In this document: positions 44,138 to 57,500 of the stretch, in pieces
Numbering within the stretch: position 1 is the stretch's first letter
Layout: each line of letters starts with the position of its first letter
Origin: Lytechinus variegatus
Taxonomy: Eukaryota; Echinodermata; Echinoidea; Temnopleuroida; Toxopneustidae
Assembly (NCBI RefSeq): GCF_018143015.1
Contig: NC_054751.1
Location: 25,340,783-25,404,782, forward strand
DNA: 64,000 nucleotides
Reading direction: 5' to 3'
Notes under the pieces: generated by a model
The model's input: the letters and a program-made list of their open reading frames with translations, nothing else
Told to the model about the DNA's origin: nothing
The model's database searches: none
Position numbers and translations under genes: made by a program

Positions 44138-46689
44138 TTCCATTTTGATTTTCGGTACTGTTGTTGTGTTTGATCAACAACCTTGCCACTAATGTTAACC
44201 GAGACTAGAGCTTGCAATTTTCAAGATTTTATGATGTAGAATTCCTTCAGAGTTTGCTTTACTAAATTATGTAGGTGGTCAAAAATCAATGTGAATTACT
44301 GAGCTCATGCTTGTTTGTCATATGATAATTTTCTATGTGATTATTTATTTCCCTTCTGATTGATATGACTGATCAATAATTAATAAAAAAAATTCTTTGG
44401 CAGTTGCCTTCATTCGCAATTTTTTAAACCTCTTCCCCATATAAAGGGTATTTGCAATTTTCTCTAATGTTTGCAAGATTTTATGATCACTCATTTTTCA
44501 AATACAATTTACTGGAATGAATTAGATGTCATTGATGCAGCTCAGTGTCATATGTATGAAATTGTTTTATTCATAATAAAAAAGTATTTAGTTTAACTCT
44601 TTTTACTTAGATCACATCATTAGTTTCAACTCTGATAAAAAAATAATTTATTTGTTGTATATTTCCTGGCTCTTTGGTAGGTTCAGATTTGTCTTCCCAC
44701 TAAATATGCAAGGTTTATGTAATCTAAATTAAATGAAATGTAATGATTTTTTATTTCACTTGGTCATATTTCCTGAAGATGTTTTTACTATTGATGGATT
44801 GAGATTACATTTCATTATGTTGCAAATGGTGCTGTTATGTCTTCACATTTGAAGGAAAAATTCTATCTCCAGTGTTTGCTACGTATTCGATTTTCCCATG
44901 AAAATTTGGCATGGTGAAAATTCAACTGAATCAGCTGTGCTCTGAATATGTCCATGTCTAATCTTGGACTTGTATCAAAAGTTTTGATATGGAAACAGAA
45001 ATAAAATATTTTCTTCTCTCCCTATTTTGAGCCAAGCAAAAGTGGTATTTTTCTGAAATGTCTCTTTCTTGAAAGTTTTGCTGCATCCATAGTCTATATT
45101 TATTTCATCATTCATGAATATCCAGTTTCATTTTGCAATATTCAGTCCTCATATGTTACTCTGTAAACTTTACCTTGAATTATTTAACTTATGAAACATA
45201 TTATGGTAATATTGTAGAAGTGCAATCCGGATGATGGGTGGACAACTTCTCTTAACATATCTTGAGGGTGGCAGTGCCCCACGAGGATTCCACCCTGCTA
45301 GCTGCCACTCAGAGGTTTTTTCTCACAACATAGTATTAATCATACTTTCGCTAACCCCGTACTATCCTAACCCCTGTCCCCTTGCTATAATTTTTCCTTA
45401 TCTCGCAAGCCAAGTTTTCTGCCTAACCCCAGCTATAAAGGAAATGCTTGCTTTTCCCACCAAAAAATCAGTAATCCCTGAACTTTTATGACTTCTGAGT
45501 GCAAGGTTCTTTTTTAATCCGATCTTGGATTTCTTAGGAAAAATTGAATAATGCCTTTCCGATCTGTCACAGTGGCACTTCTATGGACAAAGATTCTTAA
45601 TATTGAAATAGAAATTGAATTGCATCTTCCCATGTTCATATTTTGTACATGTAAATGTAGACCTAGGGCATTTCATAGATTTATATGGTTGAGTTCATTG
45701 TCATTCTTTTGTTCCCCACGAGAAATGTTGTGTGTGAATATTGACCAAAGGGGCGTAAAAAACAAAACTTATAAACTGTACAAGTATGTGATTTGTCTTA
45801 CGAACTGTTCCCCATCTATCAGGTGAGGAGAGAAAAAATGTTATGCAATGTACTTTGAAATATTATGCAGAAATAGCCTGTTTCTTGGAAAACATGGGAG
45901 GGCTATCACATTTTGCTTGATACTTCATGAAAGAATATAGTTATTTATGCAGAATATGTTATTTTGCCAACCTTAGTAAGGATGGCCTGAAACAAATTAA
46001 AAAAGAAATTGAACTAAAAAAAAAAATTGAATTTTATTGTATATTCAGTTGGTGCAGATGTGTTTGTATGATATTTAAGTAGTTGTGAAGTCCTGATGAA
46101 GTTATGGTAGAGATATTTGAATGAGTTGATATGTAAGGAAAGCTAGGAGGAACGAGAGATGGGTTAATGCCACCGCGCACCTTACGATAGGTCTGCGACC
46201 CAATTTTAGAATACAATGCCTTAACATATGATGGGAATATCAAGACATGGAATGTCGTGCTGTGCAAGTTCTAAACCCATGTTCTAACCTTTGTTTGAAT
46301 CCGTTGTGATGTTACCTTCCGTATTAGAATAAAAGCAAATTCAATATCTAATCATGACTATGCCAAAGCATGCACAATCGGCTAGTATTTGAAACCAATT
46401 TGGCCTTTACTTCAAAATAAAGGCTTGCAGGTCACCAAAGTCATTATGTTGATGTTCTTACAGTTATTTTTAACCATGAATAAAAAGATTATATTCATTA
46501 TTTTTTTCTTAGACAAGCAAAATGTGATTTGTTCCAATATCCGATTGTAAACCAGGCGTATGGTGAGTGGAGAAAGAAAAAGAAGGGGTGGAAAAGCAAG
46601 TGAGAGGCAGCTACTGTCAACTTTGCATATAATATACAAGTTGACTGCATTGACTTCATAATTGTTAATGGTAGTGATTTTTTTTTATC

Positions 46690-46870
46690 TTATTGTTAAG
46701 AAAGCATGAATGCTTGTAAGCAAGCAGCCAGAGGACTGACGGCTTCAGGTCCTCTCTGTTGGACATTGTAATGAGGATAAATGCCTTGCCAAAAGGGCAC
46801 TAGCGCACCAAGTGGGAATCGAACCCGGGTCACCGGAATCCAAACCCTCCGCTCTACCGATTGAGCTATA
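46690..46870 (-). mobile_element. tRNA-derived SINE (family C), minus strand
   Basis: The minus strand begins 'tatagctcaatcggtagagc', then has a B box 'cccgggttcgattccc' and the body 'gcgctagtgcccttttggca', matching the plus-strand copy at 37318-37545. The tRNA fold is imperfect and the body continues past the head, so it is not a tRNA gene. Confidence 0.85.
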
Positions 46871-47029
46871 GAACTTGAAATCAGGCATACAATTATTCAT
46901 TAACTTTTGCGTTAGGGGACCCTGTGCTCGCTGTTGAATATTATTTGATTTCAGCAAAATACACATCTTCCTTCCATGCTTACACAAGTACATTAATAAC
47001 AGCCTAGTTATTGGAGTGTTCTAGCATTC

Positions 47030-47229
47030 TTAATGGGGGGGGGGGCATGGGAACAGATTTATTGCCCCCCCCCCCCATATAATTTTGCTTACCTTTTTTG
47101 GTTACCATTTTTTATAGTGACAGCTTTTTTAGAAAATGGTGCTGACCTTTCAATTCTTTGTTCCCCTTTTTTAATTTGTCCGATAAACTGTGCCCTCTTC
47201 ACAAAGTTTTACTCGAGTATGCCACTGAT
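47030..47229. mobile_element. Partial hAT-like MITE
   Basis: Long G- and C-runs at 47035-47083 lead, via a T-rich centre, to 'ctcgagtatgccactg', the complement of a CAGTGGC-type hAT end. The left terminal repeat is not clear. Confidence 0.5.
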
Positions 47230-49530
47230 TGAGCGGAATGGGTTAAAAGGTGAGGAAATTAAAAAAAGAAGAAAAAAATCTGTCATGTTCCGTCATCAAC
47301 AAAGATAAATCAAATACATTTCCATGACTTTACATTGCAGAGCCATAGATAAAAGTGAAAGGAAGAGGTACAGTGGCTTGTTATTAAAGAAACATGTAAA
47401 TTCCAGTGGATGTTTAATTAAAGGAACAAGAATGGTGACAACAAACTGCTTTGCAGTTGATATTGTTTTGAGGGAAAATGGTCTGAATTTGCAGCTTAAA
47501 GGCTGTGACTGAGTCTTAAATTGTGCAGCATTCTATTACCAGCTCATACAACAAGTTGTAAATGTGCTAGACTTCTCTCAAGACCCATTTGTTGATTTGA
47601 GTTTCAACCGGGTCTGTACCTGGAGACTATCAAAAAAACTTACAGGGACTTAGGATAATTTGTCTCTTCAATGCAGAAAATGTCTTGATTTATATTTTGA
47701 TTAATAAAGACTGAAAGAAAAATAAAGTGCAATGGGTGATGTGACTTTGCCATCACATTCATATCATTCTAAATATTAGAATACCACCTTTAAACCATAA
47801 CAATCACATAAACAACCAACAAACACACTCATTGAAAAGGTATTATTATGTGAGTTGTGCAGCTGCTTTTAATATATTTAAAAAATTGACAATGTCAAAG
47901 AAGAAAAATAAAATCAGTTATAAAAATCACATTATATCGTATCCAGAGGCTACATGTATATAAAGGTATACAGATACATGTATTGTATGCCAAATTATGA
48001 CCGATACAATTAATGTTACACTCAAAGGAGGGAATAGTCACATGAATTGGTCATGACATCAGTTAATCATATACAATTTCTACGATTGATCGAAGAGTGC
48101 ATAGTTTGCAATTGTTTAGCAAATGGTGCATCATTTATGATCACTTTGACAATAAAAATAAAGATACTTTTTGTAAGATTAAGCAATGTTTAAAATACTG
48201 GACTAAATAAATGTTTGGACCAACCAAATATATACAATGTTTACTTACATGTACACTAGATGAATTTCAGCATAGAATTCTATGATTATCTGGCAATCAG
48301 ACCAAAAAAGGCTCTAAACATTATCTTTCTTCTTTTTCAAGAAAAACAAAATTCCCCCCTCCCCCCCAAAAAGAGAACAATTTGCATTGACGTATTGCAT
48401 TTTGTTCAGTCACTGCACAATTTGGTACTTAAATGTACTAAATGTAACAATTTATGATGTGTTACATGTTTCTTTATTACATTTCAATTCTTATAACTGT
48501 ATTTTTTTCATGGATTTTGTCTACTGTTTTGTTGGAAATGAGAAAAAAATAAAACTGAAATGATTTCTGATGCATTTGTATACATGCACGCTTTGAATCA
48601 CAATTTTGTTTTATATTATCAAGAAACTTGTTACTGTTCCTTTTCTCTCAAGTATAAACAAACAAAGAGCCATGCTTCTGGGAAAAAACAATTTTTTGAG
48701 AGAAACTTAAAAAGACAGAAGGGTGAAAATTTCAATTATTTTCCAAAGGTTTTTTTTTAAAGAGTAAATAAAGATCAACATCCATGCGATACTTGATATA
48801 CATGTAATATGGGTGATCATCAAAGATATACAAATTTTTGTCCAAATCATATACAATACATGCAAATACAACATTTTACTGGTTCGTCGTGCCATGTAAT
48901 ATGCCAAAATAAAAAATCTTTGATAAATTTCGGGTGGAGCTAGTTTAATGTACTATATAATCATCATGCATGAGGAATCAATCCTGTGCCCTAGTCTCAT
49001 AAGAGTTGTGATTGACCCAATCAATTTTCAACAACGAAAATCAATCATCCAGCATGCAAAGATGCCATTTCATAGGCCCAGATTCTGAAGTCACGGTTTA
49101 GTTTAGACCAGGGTCTCATTCTGTGCTAAAAGCCCAAAAATCCAAAATTTTGTTCATGTTGTATAAATCTCTTATGCTTACTATAATTCTGTTTCCTGTT
49201 GCTTTCATAATGAAGAAAAATACTTCAGTTATCATTCCCAGACAATTATGAACAATTTTAGAGTGTCAGATGAGTTAAAAAATTGGACTGTTAGGGATCT
49301 GTACCCTAATTGGCTCTCCATAGTTAAACTGCAACTTTAAACCAGGGTTTAATTTAAACTTGAGTTCAGTTTTAAATGCTCCTCTTTTTTAAATACAAAG
49401 GGACCATGTACAGATGGCTTTCTAATTGAGAGCTTTTGAGGACCGATTGGATCAATCGCAGTTCTTTGACCGATCAGGATGGACTTTTCTGTTAAATACG
49501 AAGAGTGCAAACACCTCCAAAATCAAGACC

Positions 49531-49668
49531 TGGGGCCCATAACACAAAGCTTAGCAATGATCATAGAACATTTTTCTACGATTGATTGCATTGACTACAT
49601 TGTACAATCAATCGTAAAAATCATCAAGCATACGATCGATTGCTAGCCTTTGTGTTACGGGACCCTGG
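49531..49668. mobile_element. Fold-back MITE, about 140 bp
   Basis: 'tggggcccataacacaaagc' and 'ttagcaatgatc' pair with 'gatcgattgctagcctttgt' and 'gttacgggaccctgggg'. 'tacgattgattg' is mirrored by 'caatcaatcgta' at the centre. It is non-coding. Confidence 0.75.
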
Positions 49669-50981
49669 GGCCCATATTTGTGAATGAGCGATCAATCAGA
49701 ACTATAAAAGCCAGCAACACAAAACAGCTAGAATTCATAATGGCCGGATAAGTGTTTGTAGATAATGTATCATCATGCATGCATCGCATCACTTTTACTC
49801 TTCTTTGTTTCAAAAGAGAAATTAAAGGCACTTAATATAAAGAATTATGACATGGATGGCCTTCCACTAATGAGATTGATAGGAACGATCACCTCTTTGT
49901 AAGATATACAAGTCATGTACTTCGAATAACATGCATAAAGCAAGTCCTAGAGTAATAACTACACAGAAAATGTTTTATCAAAGAAAAGTGTACACATTAA
50001 TACCATGTATACATGTAGACATTCAAATAACCATTTTTCACCCTAAAATCGATGAAACAAGCAAACAATAAGTTTCCTTCTGTGTAACATTCAGATATTA
50101 AAGAATACAAGTGGATAGGAGTAACATGTTTGACCAAGAAGTTATATCAATATGGTTCTCTGAAAGAGAATCATTGTTTCAAAACAGTTTCAGTAACACA
50201 TATGAAAAGTCAGTGTAGGAGAAATAACTGAACAGAAAATGTTTACCTAGACTTGTGAATAAATATAGTTAATTGCTCTTAATTCCAATGAAGCACAAAG
50301 CAAAAGTGGCTGCATAATATCCTTAACTACTCTCTGCATTAAAATAAATAAAATGAGAAAAAATATCAGCTATCAGCCATTGAATATAGAAGGTTGATTT
50401 AATATAGGGAGAATATTTATGATTGCATTACATAGCAGTGATAGCACAAAGAAATGAGTTGCTTTTTACATTTTGCAGTATACAAAATCTGCTATTTTAT
50501 TTTGCCATGTGAGGACGGATAAAAAAATGAAACAAGTCTTATCAGAAAAAATTACCTGAGCTACTACAAAGCAATTTACAAAAAAAAATCCCCTCCCTTT
50601 TTCAATTTCATTGGGCCTTATTACTATGAAAAAGAAGTTCTTGATAAAGGTTAGTAATAATCCCTGTGTGACCTAAACTGAAAAAGGGTGGGATGAAAAT
50701 CACATTCAGCTATTTATGTACAGGAAACTATTAAATCAAACATGAACATCTGTCATGTGAAAGTTTTACAGGGGGATCTCAACGAGTGTCGATTGCTTCC
50801 AAAATTGCTGCTGTGACCAATGCTGACCTAACACTATCAAATCAAGTTTGTCAAATACTAATATAGACCAATATTAACCCCATAAAAAGTGAAAGCCGTC
50901 ATCAGAAAACTAGAAGTACATGTATCTCCGAATGTCTTCACTAACAAACACTCTCCAATGAGAGATATCCCTTGATCTGGA

Positions 50982-51136
50982 ATCCGTTTCACAAAGAGTT
51001 GCAACTGTTGTAACTTCGCCACTATGGCAACTACCATGGCAACCTTGATTATGATTGGCTGCTGAGCCCTGTTGCCATGGTAGTTGCCATAATGGCAAAG
51101 ATACAACAGTTGCAACTCTTTGTAAAACAGGGCCCT
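50982..51136. mobile_element. Fold-back MITE, about 155 bp
   Basis: The left arm 'gtttcacaaagagttgcaac' and 'ggcaactaccatggcaac' pairs with the right arm 'gttgccatggtagttgcc' and 'gttgcaactctttgtaaaac' almost perfectly. The loop is 'cttgattatgattggctgct'. The high arm identity suggests a recent insertion. Confidence 0.8.
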
Positions 51137-53904
51137 GGTTTACTAACACTCTCTTCTGTGAATAATTGTGCCACTTGGAAATATATATTTGATAATGCAT
51201 TGTCAAAATATGAAACGGACATGCAACATACTAAAAACTAGAACTCTTCAAGTATACAGACAGAAACAGAAAAACACATTAAAAGGAACAAGAAGAAAAC
51301 AATATGACACACTAATTGATTAATATGGCATAAACAAGGATTGATAAAGATTAAATCTTGTCTTTATAAAAAAGCTTTTTTAAGAAGAAAATCTACATAT
51401 ATATTGTATCAGTATATCTAAAACAAAATAAACATTGAACATAGCGAAAGTAAAACAAAATGCAACAAGTGATCAATGAAAATATACATGAATTCGTAAC
51501 CATTTCCACAATAGAAAACTGTTCCCAGTAAATAATAAATGAAAGACACTAATATTCTATACTTTGCAAGTACAGAAAAAAGGGTGTATAATTATTACCG
51601 TTACGTGAAAACAAGACAAATCTAAAAAATAGTACTGCATGTATATACTACAAAAGTGAAAGACTATATGTTGTGAATAGTTTTATACTACTGATTATAG
51701 GTTATTTATCCAAAAACATTAAAGCACAGTTAGTGACTATTTTCAAAGGCCATAGATACATGTATTTTGCACACATGGATAAAACTGTTTCACAGATTTT
51801 TCATTGATTATTTGCACAAGAAAATGGCACTACCATTAATAACTCACACTTTAACAAAAGTTATTGGAAAGCCCCTAATATTAGGCATTTCATCTCCAAA
51901 ACTAGAAAGGAACAAAATGAAGCAAACCCCATATTTAAGGGCCTTTTTAAATATATGACATACTCCTCTGCTATTAAATAATGCAATCTTTCTTGCATTC
52001 TTAATTTCTGCTTTCTGAACATGTGACCAATATCAGAGGAAAGCTATTTTGTAGCAAATTACGCACAAATTTACAAACAACCTAAAATACAGCAGTGAAA
52101 ATAAGCTTCTTAAATCATCATTATCTTAACTGCAATGGTCAATAGCTTAACAATACAATTGAGCAGATTATTAACTTTTAACTAGTAACTTTTCAACTAG
52201 AACCCTAAAAGTCATCCAAAATACATCAGCAGAAACACAAAAATATTCAGCCCATTTTTTTTTATAAATTTTATTGCATCATTCATTTAATGGCTAAAAT
52301 AAATGAATGAAAATGGTAACTAATTTCCTCAAATTGGCAACATAATTGACACCTCAGAATTCACAAACTTTAACTTGTCAATTATACACACCAACTGGCA
52401 AAAACTACAACAAACTGACAAAAGCTAATCGTTATTACCAATGACGGACCATCTTTCGAATTGGAGTCTGTTTCATTGGTCAGTTTCCTCAAATTGGCAA
52501 TGCGATTGTCAACTCGGAATTGTGTGCTTCACATACCAAGTCACAAGCCGTAATTTGTCCATGATACAGACACACTAGCAAAAACTACTACAAACTGACA
52601 AAAGCTATAATGATGAACCCTCTGTCAGTTTGAATCCAATTTTGAAGGGGTGACTGAAGCATTAGGCATCAATCATTCCAAATTTACTTTGAATAATACA
52701 CCAAATCTAAAAAAAAATATGAATATTACCGATTAAAGGGGAAAAAAGCTGATAAAATAAGGCTACAAATAATTCACTCTGAGAAAGTGGATATCCCACA
52801 CTACACCTATGGCCACTTAAAACTTGCATTTAAAATGAAGCACATTAGTATGTTTTACAGTGTAGCCAATGCATCCAGCCTTTGAAGACAGCACACAAAA
52901 TATATTGGCATCCTCCTTACATAAAAATACACCTAAATCTCATTCACATAAAGGAATGATAAAGAATTAATGTAAAATTTACATTATCAGAAAAAGGAAA
53001 AACAGGGAAATTATTGTAATTATTCATTTGTTACAAAAAGAAAAGATTTCTCTTCATTTAGGCAGACCAACATTACATGATTTATAGTTTTTAAAGCCTG
53101 ACAAAATTCTAGGGTATATCCTGATACTTTTGAGTCATTTGTCATGGTCAAAAGTCTTAATTTCTAAGAAAATCTTCCTGTCGGTGTCTACAAGAAAAAT
53201 TGACATTTCTTAAGTGCTCACAGAGATGCCAAGTTCAAAGACCAGCTATGCGTGAGATTTTCTGTGAATCTGAGTGAGATCACAGACATTGTGTACAATG
53301 TATATGGGGACAGGCTGTGATAGTTGCGTGAGACAGAGATTTGAGGGGATGAACAAGAGTCCAAAATGCTTGAGTTTCACGCATAATGCGTGAGACTTGG
53401 TAGCTATGTGCTCATACCTGTAGTTTCTTAACACCTTCCAGCAATTTTGTCACTTCTTACTTACATGAGGACACATAAAGATAAATGATTGGCAGCACAG
53501 CCTTTCTGAATGTTGTTGGGTTTGTTACCATGACAACAGATCCCTATCAACAGTTTTTGTACTCAAGAAGTGAATAAGTATACACATCTTATACCATTAC
53601 CAGTATTGATTTTAAAGTGATTGTTTAACATTGGTTTGACTTTTAAGAAATCTGAGCTAGGAGGTCACACTTGTCACCTGTGTCTGTGATATGTTACAAA
53701 AATGAAGCCCAGAAAAAATTTTGTGTTCGAAAATCATTATTTAGTGCTTCAAAAATTGAAATATAAAGTGACCGGAAACACCATCTTAATTTCATCCCAT
53801 ACACTTATGTGTACTATTTAGGTGTCTATAAGACACCTATTTACAAAATCGTTGTTTTCCTTGTAGTTTTAGCTTTTTATTCTCAATAATGGTTGTTTGC
53901 AGGG

Positions 53905-53910
53905 TTTATT
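53905..53910 (-). terminator. Candidate poly(A) signal of the mucin/Ly6-like gene
   Basis: AATAAA on the minus strand (tttatt on plus), about 437 bases past the stop codon at 54347. A second lies at 53876-53881. Position-based only. Confidence 0.4.
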
Positions 53911-54346
53911 AGTTCTAATACATGCACTTGTACACATGTTTCATCTTGGTTTGAGAATTTTTTAAATCGGCTGCTCACAAAGTTAAACAATACCTTTAAA
54001 TCTCTTTGTGCTGGGCTTTAGGGACTTTTCACTAGGGATGATTGTTACCGGTAAAAATTGATTTTAGAGAGATGAAACCAATTATGCATGTTCTGATTGG
54101 TCTAAAGCTTTCAAATTGAAATATCAATTTCAGATTTTTTTTAAAAGCCACCTCTTTGTGAGGAAACAGAAGAAACCTTGTTTCTGGAATTTCCTGAACA
54201 GAGGAAATATAAAGCTATGGATAACTCCCCCCCTCCGATAACTCCCCCCCTCCCCCCCCCCCCACCTGCAGCATGGAATTCTACAGTTATCACCCCCCTA
54301 CCTCCCACAAGTTATTTGCACAAATTCCAACTGGTCGAGTCCTGTC

Positions 54347-54544
54347 CTATGTCATGAACACTTCTTCGTTACTGACCTCGTCAGCTCCCATGCGTTTGTA
54401 ATGGAAGCTGTCAAAGGCCAGAAGCTCTCCAGGTCGGGCTGCGGCACTACTTCTCCGTCTGCAAATGATGACCGTGACGATAATACCCCCGATGAGACCG
54501 ACTGCGAAGGCTGATACGATGCCTATGATGAGTATCTTGTTACT
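54347..54544 (-). CDS. Mucin-like gene exon 6 (membrane span and tail)
   Basis: The acceptor is 'cgtcccatgcag' on the minus strand. It encodes SNKILIIG, a 21-24 residue hydrophobic Gly/Ile/Val-rich helix, CRRRSSAAARPGELLAFDSF, HYKRMGADEVSNEEVFMT and a TAG stop. The span-then-Arg order puts the C terminus in the cytoplasm. Confidence 0.9.
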   Translation of the reverse strand, partial: SNKILIIGIVSAFAVGLIGGIIVTVIICRRRSSAAARPGELLAFDSFHYKRMGADEVSNEEVFMT

Positions 54545-57500
54545 CTGCATGGGACGAAGGGGAAATCATCAAAATGTTCAACCATTACTAAATTTCTATT
54601 CAATGAAATTATGGCTGCTATGTAAATTGACATGTTCACACTCTATCGCCGTGTTCACAATATCCCTCGAGTTCCATGTGTGGTCATTACCAAGATCCCA
54701 TCCTTTTGTACAATTGAGGATCCAAGCTTGTATCAATTGTTCCCTTTCCGGAGGCCAACTGAATCTCAGAGAGGAGATGCATACATGTAGAATGTGCTGA
54801 TCACCGGTCACTGTTCATGTATGCATACATTCTATGAAAATATCTGGGCCAAGGCAATGGCACCCATGATTGCCATTCCTCCAATTTTGTCAAGCAACCC
54901 TTCAACCGATAACCCTTTCAACACATACTTCGCACCAATGAACGCTCCGTGCCACACGAACTTCGCATTTCACATTCCAGCAAACAATTACTTAGTAGTT
55001 GTTTCCCTCCCTGGAAATAATCAAGCACAGAGGGGTTCATGGCCCAGTGCACAAAGAGTTAAGAGGACAGATGGAAATCTCTATGTCAACATTTCTATTT
55101 GATGATTGAAGGGGAATGCAATTTGCAGGATTGAGACCGGTGGAATATATTTATTCATTTCATTTATCCCTTCATGTGTAAAAATAATAAAACTGTAATG
55201 TGTATAATAAAATTAGGCATTATAACATAAGGTGTGGTCCCCTAAGGGATCCAAGTGGATATGAAATGTATGTGATCACAATAATATGGAAGAAAACCCA
55301 CCTTGAAAATACAAACTGTAATTACAGAAGTTATTACTGCCAAAGAACTGCAACTTACATGTTTGGCTGGTTGGGAAGTGTCACCAGTAGTTCTTAAAGC
55401 ACCAGTGGAAGGGGAACCGGTACTTCCTGACGTTCCAGAAGAGGATGCTGGGATACTCGAAGTCGGTGTTGATGAAGCTGTGTTTGGACTGGTTGCTACA
55501 GACGAAGATGAACCGGTAGCCACTGATGGATTCAAAGTCGTGGATGTCGGAGCAGCTGTGGATGAACTGGTATAAACCTGGGAGGAAATTGGAGTGATTG
55601 TTGAAGGGGCTGGCGTTGTGGTCGATGGGGTCGGAGTGTTGCAGTTTGTGGAAGCACAACATAGCACAGTTAAATTTGTATCCTGAGTGAGCAAACAACA
55701 CGAACAAGTTTAAAATCCTAACAAATTTATCATACGAGTTGATACAACAAAATGAACAGAGATACTTGAGACAATTAAAACAGATTAAATTGGCATAATT
55801 GCATCTAATATAATCCTTTTTTCATGCCTTGAAGTTTTTGTTGGCAAAGTGCCAAAAGGATTGAGCATAGATTTATTGTAAAGTAATTCATACATTAAAG
55901 TCCTGACTTCTAATCATGGGCTTTCGAGTGGGGAGATGGAACAATAAATTATCCCCCCCCCCCGAACAATAAGTGTGACACAAGAATTTACACCACTGGT
56001 ACTAATGGAATTCTTTTCTGAATAATAACAGTAGTGCACCTCGGACAAGATTATTTCAAGATAGATGGTGCTACACAGATGCCTATAATAATAATGATAA
56101 CAATAAAAATAACAGGCATTTATAGTGTCATCTATCTAGAAATAATCTATTCCAAGGCGCATTGTTACCCCAGCTTTAGCTCGAGCTGCCTCTCTGCACT
56201 CAGCGCATTAAAGGAATTAATCCTGCCAGATAACCATTCACCTCACCTGGGTTGAGTGCAGCACAATGAGGGTAAACTTCTTGCTGAAGGAAAACACGCC
56301 ACGGCTGGGATTCGAACCCACGTCCCTTTATAAAGACGAGAGTTGCAACCACTAGACTACAGCGCCCCCACAAATACTATTATTGTCATCATTAAATGGT
56401 GTTCTGATTTCTTTTTTCCTCACTCATGAGTTCTTTTTTTTCTTGAGATGCAGTGAACTAAAGATTAGCTCTTTGGACTAATGATATTGGCAATCATCCA
56501 CAATTCAATATAAACAAATATAACATATACAAAATAATAATAAAAAGGCCTTTGTTAACTACCTATCTACATCATGTTATGGAGAAGAAGCCTTTTCACC
56601 TCTAATAAAAGTCTGAAAATTGTACGAAGTTTGTAATCTTCAAAAACTTCATTTAACCCGAGACCTTGATCTGTCTTTATTCCCTTCCTCTTCTTTATTT
56701 CTATTTCACATACCTTTTGCAGGAAAGAACCCTCTCGCAATGCACCATCCTTTTCACAGTATTTCTGAAGAGTCTCATTGCCACAGTAGTACGCTGTGAC
56801 ATTATCACCTTGCAGGGCATCCTTAATGGTCAAACACACGTTGGATGATTCTCCACACTGTGTCTCATTAACTGCATCTGTAATGGTATTGTAAGAGCAA
56901 TTTTGTGAATGTCTTTGGACTCCTAAAACTGAGGAGCGAAACAAACACAGGATGAAAAGTGAAGAAGGAAGAATAAGGACTATCGACAAGAGAGGTAGGG
57001 GATGCGACCAACTCTTCAATACCCCTTCAATCAATTCAGAGAGGAAAAAATAGCACCTTTGGGAAATCCCAGCATTGTGATTGATTTGGGGACCTAGACT
57101 TGACTTGCAATTGAATGCAAGTTACTGGCAATGCTCTAATGGTCTTTGTGAAACCACCCCGAGGATTTTTCTGACATGAAGGGTGCTGATCATCCATACC
57201 TGCAGTGCCAACAAAACAACTGTCCACTGTCGAGTAACCCACATTCTCTCTGTTGATAAATGCATCTATGGTGTTGGAAGAAGAACCCACGAAGCAGTGT
57301 GTCTGCAAAAGTAAAATCAGAAAGGAAAAACATAAACATAATCAGTTGTTTGCTCTCAACTCTAAAGGATGTTACAAGGTTATGTTTGAAGGATTAAATT
57401 TTTTATGATCAAATTAGCAGCCAAACAGCCAAATCTTGCTCAGACATGGAATTGGAGGGGCATGCCATTTTTACAAGAGAATTCTGACCCAGCAAGAATT

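Larger units (their letters stand above)
44060..54340. other. HPDL 3' UTR and gene-poor region
   Basis: No exon-like ORF. The first part is AT-rich, with several AATAAA sites that could serve a long HPDL 3' UTR. The stretch holds a SINE (46690-46870), part of a hAT-like MITE (47030-47229) and fold-back MITEs (49531-49668, 50982-51136). C-runs lie near 48355 and 54258. HPDL and the mucin gene both end toward this region. Confidence 0.6.

Noticed and set aside
55303-55707. ORFs on the plus strand and in a second minus frame over the mucin stalk exon
   Set aside because: They are shadows of the Ser/Thr/Pro codon repeats. The exon frame is fixed by splice sites, phase and the CCASTNCN motif.
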